A stretch of 64,000 bases of DNA from Primula veris (taxonomy: Eukaryota; Streptophyta; Magnoliopsida; Ericales; Primulaceae), in assembly GCA_963682055.1 (NCBI GenBank), contig OY821740.1:15338814-15402813 (forward strand). Direction: 5' to 3'. Positions 50,327 through 60,160 of this stretch are shown piece by piece (the first letter of the stretch is position 1; the number at the start of each line of letters is the position of its first letter). The notes beneath the pieces are model-generated. The model did no database searches, had not been told where the DNA came from, and saw nothing but the letters and a program-made list of their open reading frames with translations. Made by a program: the position numbers and the translations under genes.

Positions 50327-50446
50327 CCCTCAGTGAAAACCATTTTTCACTTTTTTCAACTTCTCTCTACAAGATTCCACAGCAAACATTCTCTCTCTCC
50401 TTCTCCACCCTTAGCAAATTTCACCTTCGAACACTTAAGCCAGAAA

Positions 50447-53170
50447 ATGGTTATTAAACACGGAGCCGGCAAGGGCCCGATGGTTGCCCCTACTCCGCAA
50501 CGCTTGGCCGTGATGGCCAACGCGCTCCCATTCCGGGCTATGGTCCTCGACCCGTCCCTGAGCGTCGATGGCAACGACAGCAGCATCATGGTACGGACTC
50601 ATGGGTCCGATCTCGAAGAGTTCCGACAACTCTGCGGGATCGGCGAAGGGTTCCGTCTTCGGAGGTGTCAGAACTCCGACGAGGTGAACGGGATTGTAGC
50701 GGATCCGAAGAGCATGGTGACGCTCTCTCTCTCGTCCCTTCTGTACGGGGGCACTCACCTCCCTATCCCGGAGCTGCTGGCGGAGTTATGCGCCTGGACG
50801 CAAACTCTCCCTTGTCAGTGGCCTCTGCAAGCCCACCGGATCTGCGCCGGGATGGAGGCTCTAAACGAACTATTGGGCTCGACTCTACCGGAGCCATTGG
50901 GGTTAAGGGAGCTGCTCGCTTGTTACGAGTTTTTACAGAGCGAGCCTAACTCCCAAGCCAAAAGCAGGCAGCCGTACCTGCAGTGTCGGTCGCGTAACCA
51001 GCTCATATTGGGTAACTCTGATTCGAATCGGGGTTACACACAAGATGTAATCGTGGTGGAGGGTAACTGGCTCCGCCGGGATGACCTGATCCTCCCAACC
51101 AGACCGGGGAGGGTCCTAAGCAACAAAGAGAACAAGGCCACGGTGGCCGCGAGGCTAAGGGGTCTTGGGGAGCCGAATGTGAGGTCGATCGAGTTGGCCT
51201 TGAACTGGTGGGGTCCGGACGGGACCGACGCAGGCGCTCGCGACGCGGAGCGCCTGTTACCATGTGGCTCCCCCACAAGCTATAAGGGGAACGAGTTCCT
51301 CTGGCCCCCTAGGACCTTCTGTCCCGTGGGGTACTCCCGGGAACGGTGGGAGAAAGAGAAGGGTTTTGAATCCACCCTCCCACCTAAGGCCATCAAAGAA
51401 GCTGAGGCCGAGGCCGAGGTTGTGCCCGTGGCGAAGAAGGCGACGAAGCCGAAGCCAAGCAGCAGGGCGAAGGTCGTGCAGGTGACCTCATTTGCTCCTG
51501 CGTCGGCCGGGGTTGGGTTCGAAACCCGGCCTGATGGTACTGTCCTCCATTATAGGGAGGGGGCGGACGGTACCCGCAGCTATATCGACCAGTATGGGAA
51601 ACCGTTGCTTGATGTCCCTCCCCTGAGCTCGAGGGCACCGGACACGACGGGCTTCTTTCGTCTGGAAGATAGTTCTCCTGAGGCCCCACCCATCGGGCCA
51701 GCCTTGGGCACCTCACGGACTATGGTGAGTAAGCTTCCCTTCTTCCATTCTTCAGCTTCACAGTTGACTAAATTTTGTAAATTTTTTTTTTTTTTTTGAC
51801 CCCCTTTTTTTTTTCCAAACCATGTAGGTTGTCCATTCTGACGAGGAAGAGGAGGAGGTTGCCGCCGAGGCTGGGGGCGAGGAGGAGATTGTCGAGTCCA
51901 GAGGTGGCGAGGAGGAGGTGGTCAAGGCCAGGGATGGCGAGGAGGAGGTGGCCGAGGCTGATGCCGGTGATGCTAAGGCAAAGGCCTTAGAAAAATTACA
52001 AGCCTTGGCGGGGCGGGCAAGGCGTGAGCGAGCTGCCCGCAAGAATGAAGCTGATAAGAGAAAAAGGGAGGAGGCGATGGCTCTTCGTGGCGCGAAGAAG
52101 GCCCGGATCGTCGAGGTCGTCTCGGAGCCAAGCCGACCAGCGGTCGTTGCGGAAGAACGAGCGGTGCCAACCGCTCCGGCGAAGGGTCCAATGCCGAGTG
52201 TTTCGGCTTCAGGCTCGAACTCAAGCTCTGGCTCCCCGTCACAGAGGATGCCTATTCAGACCCCGGAGGAGGTCAAGGCGGCGACGGGGGTGCGGAGCAT
52301 CATGGAGGGCCACCCTTCCGCAGGCCTGCTCGCCCTGGCTGCGCTCCAGCAGCAAATCGTTGAAGCCGACCATCGCGGTCACGACCTCGCCTCTTCTATG
52401 GCGTCTGCCATGGCTGCGATCCCCCAGGTAACTTGTTGTTTTTGTAGTGTCATCGTTATGTATCTGTCTTCTTCCTACGTTCGCTAAGTGTTTCTTTCCT
52501 TTCGTAGGCCTACCTGACGATGAACCAGTACGTCTATCATCAAGGCCGATTGGTCAGGTCATGGACTTCGAAGGCCGAGGCTAGCGCCAAACAGGCGGAG
52601 GAGGCCCTAGGGAAGGCGGAGGAGGCCCGAGCAAGGGCCGATAAAGCCGAAGGCCTCGTCGCATCGGTGGAGGCCAAGAGAGCGGAAGCCGCGCAGGCTA
52701 AAATAGAGGCCGAAGAGCGTGCCCGAGCCGCCGAAGGCCTCATAGCATCGGTGGAGGCTAAGAGAGCGGAAGCCGCGCAGGCTAAAATAGAGGCCGAAGA
52801 GCGTGCCCGAGCCGCGGCAGAGGCTCTGAAGGAAGCTGAGGCCAGTGTGGCCGAAAAGGTAAAGATCGCGGTCGAACTTGCTCGAGCTGAAGCCGAGGCC
52901 GACGTGGCCGAAAAGGTGAAATCCGCGGTCGAAACCGCTCAGGCCGAGATGAGCGCCGCCTTGGCCTTATCGACACAGAAGGATTTCAATTCCTTCTATG
53001 TCGAGGGCTGGTCTGAGGCGGCTGCTTTTATGAGAGCAGGACCGGATCATCCGGTATGGCAGATGGAGAATATCTTCGTCCCCGTCCCCTCAGCTCCGGT
53101 CCCTGAGGTCGTTCCCCTAACTCATCGGCCCCTTTCGGACGACGAGGCAGATGAAGGAGGAGCTAGCTAG
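50447..53170 (+). CDS. Intact spliced antisense gene of gypsy/Tat element B, unknown function
   Basis: Three exons, 50447-51724, 51828-52427 and 52508-53170, with introns GTGAGT..CATGTAG and GTAACT..TTCGTAG, both in phase 0, join into 846 codons without a stop. Residues 1-250 form a conserved globular part with LLYGGTHLPIPELLAELCAW, LPEPLGLRELLACYEF and VEGNWL, whose order loosely recalls the 'putative gypsy type transposon' domain (Transposase_28 type), a weak assignment. Residues about 325-360 are Ala/Lys-rich, about 427-470 very acidic, about 480-510 strongly basic (nuclear-signal-like), and about 630-770 a long Ala/Glu/Lys coiled coil with a 28-residue tandem duplication. The tail FNSFYVEGWSEAAAFMRAG is shared with copy A. 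The ATG is the first after the TATA box and is conserved in A. The gene is opposite to gag-pol, between pol and the 3' LTR. Its role is unknown. A nuclear structural or regulatory protein is inference. Confidence 0.85.
52646..52813 (+). repeat. 84-bp tandem duplication inside exon 3 of the antisense gene
   Basis: 52646-52729 and 52730-52813 are nearly identical (three differences by eye). Each encodes 28 residues starting AEGL and ending ERAR, exactly four heptads, so the duplication lengthens the coiled coil without breaking its phase. Copy A has no such duplication. Confidence 0.92.
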
Positions 53171-53429
53171 GGCTTTCGTATTTTTTGTTTTCGATGCAAT
53201 CTTCAATCTTTTTGTACTTAGTATGTAATAGCTCTCAAGAAATGAAATGAAAAACAATTTTGGCTTGTTGAACTCGTGTCTTCATTCTTCTCTATTTCTT
53301 GTTTTTAACTCCCGTTGCGTGTTTGATATGTGTATGTGCTCCCAAATGAATGGGCCCTTACGCTTCGGCGTTGGGGCACTCATTTTATATACCTCACAAT
53401 TCGAATTAACACTTTAGGAAATAAATAGG
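53171..53429. other. 3' region of the antisense gene, copy B
   Basis: Non-coding. It contains AATGAAATGAAAAAC and further AT-rich phrases similar to those after the gene in copy A (48254-48480), so the likely polyadenylation region is conserved. Confidence 0.5.
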
Positions 53430-53800
53430 TTCGAGCCGGAGTGCCGTATAGGCTCGTGTTCTGAAACACTTTTAAAATTAAATGAACTGAAGAATTAAAA
53501 TAAATATAAACCGGGGTGCCATATAGGCTCGTGTTCTGAAACACTTGAGATTTAAATGGACTGAAAAATTCAAATAAATATAGACCGGGGTGCCGTATAG
53601 GCTCGTGTTCTGAAACACTGGAGATTTAAATGAACTGAAAAATTCAAATAAATATAGACCGGAGTGCCGTATAGGCTCGTGTTCTGAAACACTGGAGATT
53701 TAAATGAACTGAAAAATTCAAATAAATATAAACCGGGGTGCCGTATAGGCTCGTGTTCTGAAACACTTGAAATATTAAATGAACTGAAAAATTCATCATT
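53430..53800. repeat. Minisatellite after the antisense gene, copy B (five ~74-bp units)
   Basis: The phrase GTGCCGTATAGGCTCGTGTT starts at about 53442, 53517, 53591, 53665 and 53739, giving periods of 75, 74, 74 and 74 bp. Each unit continues with CTGAAACACT and AAATGAACTGAAAAATTCAAA. It lies between the converging ends of the antisense gene and pol. Confidence 0.92.
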
Positions 53801-53867
53801 TTTATTGATAAAGCCCTCAGGCGTATTTACACCAGATTTACATCAAAACATGAAGGTCAAAGTCATC

Positions 53868-56800
53868 CTATTGATAGTACTTTCTAAGGTTGTTGACGTT
53901 CCAAGGTCGGTCCAACGGGGCATTGTCAGGAAGGCGGCCCAAAAGATAGGCTCCGTTCCCTACTGTGCCAAGGATTCGATAGGGGCCTTCCCAGTTGGGG
54001 CTTAGCTTTCCGTCGGACGGTACCCTTGAGTTGTTGTTTACCCTTCGTAGTACTAGGTCTTCGTCCTGAAAACGTCTGGCGTTCACTCTCTTGTTATAGG
54101 AACGTCCCAGTTCGTTCTTGTACTCTGCGTTACGGATGGCCGCAACCTCCCTTCTTTCTTCTGCATAATCGAGCTCGAGTCCCATCATCCTTTCATTCAG
54201 GCCGTCCTCGACCATGTCGGTTCGTAGGGAGGGGAGCCCGATTTCCAACGGGATGACGACTTCCATGCCGTAAGTTAGGCTGTAGGGCGTCTGTTGGGTG
54301 CCCCGTCTTCGCGTCGTTCGATATGCCCATAGGACGTGCTGCAACTCTTGGGCCCACCGCCCTTTGGACTCGTCTAACCTTTTCTTGATCGCAACGAGCA
54401 CGGTCTTATTCGAGACCTCGGCTTGTCCGTTGCACTGAGGGTACGAGGGGGTGGAATAGCAGCCCTTGATATGATACTTTGCGTACAACGCTTTTAACTT
54501 AGCCCCTGTGAACTGGCCCCCATTATCCGCGACTATCGAGTGGGGGATTCCGAACCTGGTGATTACGTCTCTCCAGAGGAAACGGATCACCTCAGCCTCT
54601 GTTATCTTTGCCAACGCCATGACCTCTACCCATTTCGAGAAGTAGTCAGTGACCATTAGGAGGAACCTCTTTCCCCCCGGGGCTCTAGGGAACGGCCCCA
54701 CGATGTCCATCCCCCATTGTGCAAACGGCCAAGGGGAGGTCACAGAGCACATTTTTTGTGCTGGGGCCCTCGGTATGGGCGCGTATCTCTGGCATTTATC
54801 GCACCTTAGCACGAAATTTTTCGAATCCTTTTGCATGAGGGGCCACCAATACCCATGGGTCAAAGCCCGGTTTGCTAGCGATCTGCCCCCGGTATGGCTT
54901 CCACATGTCCCTTCATGTATTTCTTCCATGACCCTTACCACTACGTCGGGACGGACACAGAGCAGGTATGGCCCTGAGAACGACCTCTTGTAGAGCGTAT
55001 CGTTGGGTGCCAGCCAGAATCCCAGTGCCTTTCTTCTTATTTTCTCTGCCTCTTTCTTATCGTGGGGTAGGTCTCCGGAGCGGTGGTACTCGATTATAGG
55101 GTCCATCCAACTCGGTTCCGGGGGGAGGTCGGTCACCACATTAATCTTGGCCTTAGACTCAATGCTTGGAGAAGGGACGTATTCCACGGTGATGACTCTC
55201 TCTTTTTATCATTCATGGCCGAGGCTAGGGTGGCTAGAGCGTCGGCGTGGGAGTTTTCATTCCGATTGATATTGACGACTTCTCGACATTCGAAGCTTTG
55301 GAGTATTCCGGAAGCGACGTCCACGTAGCTTGCCATTCTTTCGTCCTTTGTCTGGAATTCACCACTAATCTGGCTACTGACTAGCTGGGAGTCTGTATGC
55401 ACCAGTATCTTCTTGACTCCGAGACTTCGGGCCATCTTCAAGCCGGCGATAACAGCCTCATACTCTGCTTCGTTATTGGTGGCTCGAAAGCCTAGCTGAA
55501 TCGACTTTTCGATCACCTAGCCGTGAGGGGACCGGAGTACCACACCGAGGCCGGATCCCTTTTTATTAGCCGCTCCATCTGCATGCAAGGTCCATGTGTC
55601 CTGGGTTCCGTCGATGCCGGGAGACGTGGTCGTTCCGGTAAACTCTGCCACGAAGTCGGCTAGTGCCTGCCCTTTGACGGACGTTCGAGGCTCATACCGG
55701 ATATCATACGCGTTCAGGTGGCAAGCCCACTTCGTCATTCGTCGAGACAGATCCCCCTTTTAGAGTATTTCCCTGATGGGCTGGTCCGTATACACCACGA
55801 TGTTGTGTGCCGCGAAGTAGTGGGCTAGCTTTCGCGAGGCCATAACGAGGGCAAGCACAAGTTTTTCTAGGGGCATATACCTTGCCTCGGCGTCGAGAAG
55901 AGTCTTGCTCACATAATAGATTGGTCTTTGCTCCCGGCCGAGCTCTTTTATAAGGACGGCACTAACGGCTATCTCGGACACGGCGAGATACAGGGCAAGG
56001 GTATCGCCGGTGTCAGGCTTGGTCAGTAGGGGGGCACTGCCGAGATAGTTTGCGAGCTCCGTGAACGCACTTCGGCACTCGTCGTTCCACTCGAATTTCT
56101 TCTGAGCCTTCAGAGCTGTAAAGAACGGCTTGCACCGGTCTCCGAAGCGGGCAATGAACCGGTTAAGGGCAGCCGCCATCCCGGCTAGCTTTTGCACGTC
56201 CTTTCGCTTTTCAGGGGTTCTCAAGTTTTGCAGAGCAGAGATCTGGGTCGGGTTTGCCTCTATGCCGCGGTGGGTGACCATAAACCCTAAGAACTTCCCT
56301 GCCCCAACCCCAAAGGCGCACTTCGAGGCGTTCAGCTTCAAGCCATGCCTCCGTATCGTTTCGAACACCACTCTTAGGTCGGACAGGTGGTCCGCCTCCT
56401 GGATGCTCTTTACCACCATGTCGTCTATATAGACCTCCATAGTCCGGCCTATATTCTTAGAGAATATCTTTGTGACCATCCTCTGGTACGTCGCCCCGGC
56501 GTTCTTGAGCCCAAATGGCATCACCTTGTAACAGTAATTCCCCCTTGGGGTTATAAAGGCGGTCTTTTCTTGATCAGCTTCCGACATGGGGATTTGATGA
56601 TAGCCGGAACAGGCATCCAGGAAGCTCATTCTGGCGGCTCCGGCCGTCGAGTCGACTATTTGATCAATTTTAGGCAAGGGGAAAGGATCCTTTAGACAGG
56701 CCGAGTTAAGGCTCGTGTAGTCGATGCACACCCGTAGCTTTCTGTTCTTTTTGGGGACCACAACGGGGTTGGCGAGCCATCTGGGGTAGTAGATTTCTCT

Positions 56801-57907
56801 TATGGCCCCGGCAAGCAAAAGCTTTTGTACTTCCTCGTTTATGGCGTCGGCATGTTCCGGGCTAACGCGGCGCCCCTTTTGCATGACAGGCATGGCATCA
56901 GGGTTAACATTTAGTTGGTGGCAGGCGAGGTCTGGGCTAATGCCAGGCATCTCGCTCGGGGCCCATGCAAAGTTGTCGAGGTACTGGAGTAGAAGCTCAG
57001 TGAGTTCGGCTATCTCGGGCTCACTCAGCTTAGCGTCCACCATGAAAAAGTGGTTCTCGTCGTGTCCGGAGATTTGGATTTTTAGCAAGCCTCCGTCTAC
57101 CTTCTCTTCCGCCTCTGGCCCCATCTTTTTGTTCATTTCCCTCAGCAGTTTAGGGTCTTCCGTTTCTATGTTCATGGCGCTTTGAACGGGCACTGGTGTT
57201 TTGCCGGAGTACACGGCCATGGTACAGTTTCGCGAAACTTTTTGGTTTCCCGATATGGTCTCTACTCCAGTTAAAGTCGGGTACTTGACCTTTTGGTGCA
57301 AAGTGGAGGAGACGCCTTCTATCTCATGAAGCCATGCACGCCCTAGTATGACGTTGTAAACGGAGGGGACGTCCACCATCGTGAACTCCACACTCATAAC
57401 CTTGGTTCCCGTTTTAACAGGCAAGGTTATGTTCCCTCTGGGCTGAACAGCCTCAGAGTTGAATCCGTACAGCGGAGGGGCATTGGTATCTAGCTGCCCT
57501 TCTATTAGCCCCATCTTTTCGAAAAGGTCTCCAAAGATTATATTAACCGACGCCCCTTGATCAACGAGGATGCGTCCGACTGAGCAGTGACCTACTTGGG
57601 CCGTGATAACAAGGGCGTCATAATGGGGCATGTCCACCCCTACTAAGTCAAAGTCGGTGAAGCTCAGGTCCGGCTTCTTACCGTGCTTGAATCTCTTTCG
57701 GGGGCCCGGGCTATCGGCGAGGTAGACGTGCTGCTTCATTGACGCCTCGCGGGCCTCGGTTCTCTCCGCCCCACTCGCTTTAGGTTTCTTCGGCCCCGAA
57801 TGGATAACCTGACAGGTCATCACAGGTGGGGGGAGGTCCGGTTGCCTTTCGCCAGCCTCTTCCTCCCTGCCTCGATCAGAGCCTCTTGCCTCGGGCCCAT
57901 CCCTCAA
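53868..57907 (-). pseudogene. Pol of gypsy element B (PR, RT, two RNase H, integrase), broken
   Basis: The frame from 57907 to 55760 holds the protease with LVDQGAS, RT with MPFGLKNAGATYQRM and YIDDMVVKS, and the RT-linked RNase H up to DQPIREIL. There a TAA replaces a CAA still present in element A (55760). The next piece carries the second, archaeal-type RNase H (LHADGAANKKGSG, TNNEAEYEAVIAGL, HTDSQLVSSQ) with a second stop after LRSPHG (near 55517) and a frameshift near 55190. The integrase frame (55187-53868) is open, with the zinc-binding region, DIVGPFPRAPGGK, VADNGGQFTG and NGQAEVSNK, and ends NVNNLRKYYQ. No chromodomain follows. Two RNase H domains mark the Tat lineage. The protein cannot be made as one chain. 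Confidence 0.92.
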
Positions 57908-59410
57908 GCCTCGCCTTTAGACCGTGACACTCGTCAGTATTATGGCCACGGCCTCTGTGATATTCACAGAATTTGTCGTTGGGCCCACAAGCGGGCTCGT
58001 TCCGGAGTGGTGGCGGCCAGGAGAAGAACGGTTCGTTCTCGATCTCCCTAAAGAGGTCGGTCAGTGGGAGGCGGAAGGTGGTGGAGTAAGCAGTTCCCGG
58101 GTTTGAAGCACCAGTTCGGCGGGGCTCTTCTCTTCTTCTTTTGGGCGGCGGTTGCGGATTCCTTTCGATCCGAGGTCTTCCAATCCTCTCGGCCATGGGT
58201 CGGTCTTGTCGAGGACTTCTGACGACGACCTTCTCTCGGGGCTGTTCGATGCTGGCGACCGAACGGATTACCCCAGCAGATCTCATGTCTTTCTCGATGT
58301 CAATGTGCTGTTTTATCAGCGATCTGAGTCGGGAGACAGTGCTAGGCGGGGTCGCAATCATCTCGTTTCGGATCCTACTTCCTACAACCATGTTCTGCCT
58401 GAAGGCAGCTATGGCGGTTGAGTCGGGACAGTCCGCGCATTCGGCATGCTTCAACCAAAACCGACTATCATAATTCTCGAGGGTCTCTTTAGATTGGACC
58501 CTCACTTGATAGAGTTGCTCCGGCTGGGCAGCTCTCTCTTTCAAGTTTATGAACCGGTGTGCAAAGTCATAAGCTAGGTCGTCCCAACAGTGGATAGAAT
58601 TGACGGGCAGGGACTGGAACCACTTACTAGCGAGCCTTCCCAGGCTGGCGGGAAAGCACCTGCACATTAATTGGTCAAGGTGTGACCAATGGTTCATCTG
58701 GTACCGGTAGTGTCGGAGATGAGCCTCTGGATCAGAGTCCGCGTTGAAGGTTTGGAGGATAGGGGCGATAAAGTTCCGGGGGGGGGGGGGGTACTGTATT
58801 CAATTTCATCCGAGAACGGGGTGCTGCGGGTCGAGGCCACGATTTTCAACGCTGCCTCACCAGCTGCATCGTGCCGTCCGCGTCGGCCACATCTCCGTGT
58901 CCGAGGTGGCTTATCGGTTCGGATGTGACTAGATTCCGGCCGTGAGTCCCGACTACCATCCTGCCAACGGAGCCGAGAATGTATACTCCGCTCGTTATCG
59001 CGGCGAGAATTTCCTTCTTGGGAATGCTCCGACTCCGCACCCCTAGCCGGCTCCCTGGGAGTCTCTAGGGGGGGTCGTCGGAGGGGTCCCAACCTGGACA
59101 TCACGCTTTTAACGGGGACTGGAACCGATTTGTCTTGGCTCGCGCCTTGAGCGGGCTCGAGTTCCGGCTCCATCAGCGAGGCTATCAAGGCTTTCTGGGC
59201 CGCAAGAGCGACTAGCTCTTTTTGGTGGATATCGATCATCATCTCTGTTAGCTCGGTCCGCGATCGGGGTGCGGGAGCTGTTGCGGTCAAGGGAACGGGC
59301 TCCCTGGTAGATGCGGTCCTAGGGGTCTCATCAAAAGAAAGCGTTCTCGGCATCCCAAGAACGTGGGGGGGTCGAGACGATGGGGTGTCAAATCGGTTAT
59401 TGCCAGACAT
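57876..59410 (-). pseudogene. Gag of gypsy element B, split by a homopolymer frameshift
   Basis: The first part starts at 59410 (MSGNNRFDTPS) and runs through a charged, proline-rich region to EIEYSTPPPP. There a C14 run on the minus strand (58778-58791) breaks the frame. The correct continuation, NFIAPILQTFNADSDPEAHL then NHWSHLDQLM, is in another frame and leads into the retrotransposon gag domain (FQSLPVNSI-WDDLAYDFAHRF) and a C-terminal C/H-rich FCEYHRGRGHNTDECH motif. Gag and pol are also in different frames in this copy, whereas in element A they share one frame with a TGA between them. Confidence 0.88.
58778..58791. repeat. G14 homopolymer in gag
   Basis: An uninterrupted run of 14 G on the plus strand (C14 in gag sense), in a Pro-codon stretch. 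Length variation here decides whether gag is open. Confidence 0.9.
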
Positions 59411-59451
59411 GTTTCCTTTAAGGACGGGGAGTCGAAGCTAACGCGTTCAGT

Positions 59452-59469
59452 TTCCCACAGACGGCGCCA
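59452..59469 (-). promoter_or_regulatory. Primer binding site of gypsy element B
   Basis: Two bases inside the 5' LTR the minus strand reads TGGCGCCGTCTGTGGGAA. TGGCGCC is the core of primer sites usual in Athila/Tat elements, commonly matched to Asp-type tRNA. The following bases do not fit the textbook version, so the donor tRNA is left open. Confidence 0.75.
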
Positions 59470-59471
59470 AT

Positions 59472-60155
59472 TGGCGAGCCTGATTTTCTTCCCAAGCTCG
59501 ACTTAATCAACTTCGCGTTGGCTCCGATCTTTCGAGGCGGTCAGGTATGCTCCGGCGGTCAGGTGGTCTTCGTGCCTGCACAAGGAACAAACAGGGGACT
59601 GGGGTTGTTGCCGGGTTTTCCCTCTCCAACGGTCAAGTCAGTATTCGGAAGACTGAAAGTACAAAGTGTAGGGAGGGGGGGTCGGACCAGGTATAGGAGG
59701 TGATGTCTGATACCGGGGATTATGTTGCTTTGGTACGGGCTGTTTCAGTTTTATCTCTCTACTCACCCTTTTTTCCTCTTCCCTCCCTAAGTAGGATTAG
59801 GGGGGGTATTTATAGTGAGGTTCAGAGGTGTATTAACCCTTGGATCACTGTACTGGGAGATGCTGATCCAACGGCGTTAGGTCATTTATGACTCTGACAA
59901 GAGTACTGTCCTTTCCCGGGGCCCACAGGAGGTGTCCTGTGATTGGGCCACGTCGGTGAAACGTCAGGAGGGTCCCCCAAGGGAGCAGCAGCATTAATTG
60001 GGGAAGCGTACTCGACACGCTTCTTTGGGCCGGCCTCAGCACGGCTCGGCCCTCCCAATCCGGGGCGTCGCATAATTCAGGGTTGATGAGGCCCTGACGG
60101 CCCGCTTTGGGGGCGTTATTGCCCCGGACGAGGGGATGCTGACATTCCCTCGCCA
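59472..60155 (-). repeat. 5' LTR of gypsy element B
   Basis: It is 684 bp, the same length as the 3' LTR. The differences seen are CTTCCG/CTTTCG, GGCAG/GGCGG, two bases in GGGGCCCGGGG/GGGGACTGGGG and GGTACAG/GGTATAG. It provides the promoter for the sense RNA. Confidence 0.93.
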
Positions 60156-60160
60156 TAGGG
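60156..60160. repeat. Target site duplication TAGGG of element B, right copy
   Basis: Matches 49259-49263 and marks the resumption of element A's integrase. Confidence 0.93.

Larger units (their letters stand above)
49264..60155 (-). mobile_element. Inner gypsy/Tat element B, complete with both LTRs
   Basis: It is 10,892 bp, minus strand, bounded by 684-bp LTRs and a TAGGG duplication. In transcription order: 5' LTR (59472-60155), primer site, gag (frameshifted), pol with protease, RT, two RNase H domains and integrase (several stops and shifts), minisatellite, antisense three-exon gene on the plus strand, and 3' LTR (49264-49947). By eye the LTRs differ at about five bases, all in the first 240 bases compared in full, and appear identical in the remainder inspected. 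It is therefore a fairly recent insertion whose pol was probably already defective, implying help in trans. It inserted into a member of its own family. Confidence 0.93.

Noticed and set aside
50333..50446. N-terminal extension of the antisense protein upstream of 50447
   Set aside because: The first codon would be GTG, and it begins only seven bases after the TATA box, so it lies upstream of the expected transcription start. The ATG at 50447 is conserved in copy A.
53430..53800. CRISPR-like array
   Set aside because: The repeats are head-to-tail whole units of about 74 bp without unique spacers, inside a plant retrotransposon. They form a minisatellite.
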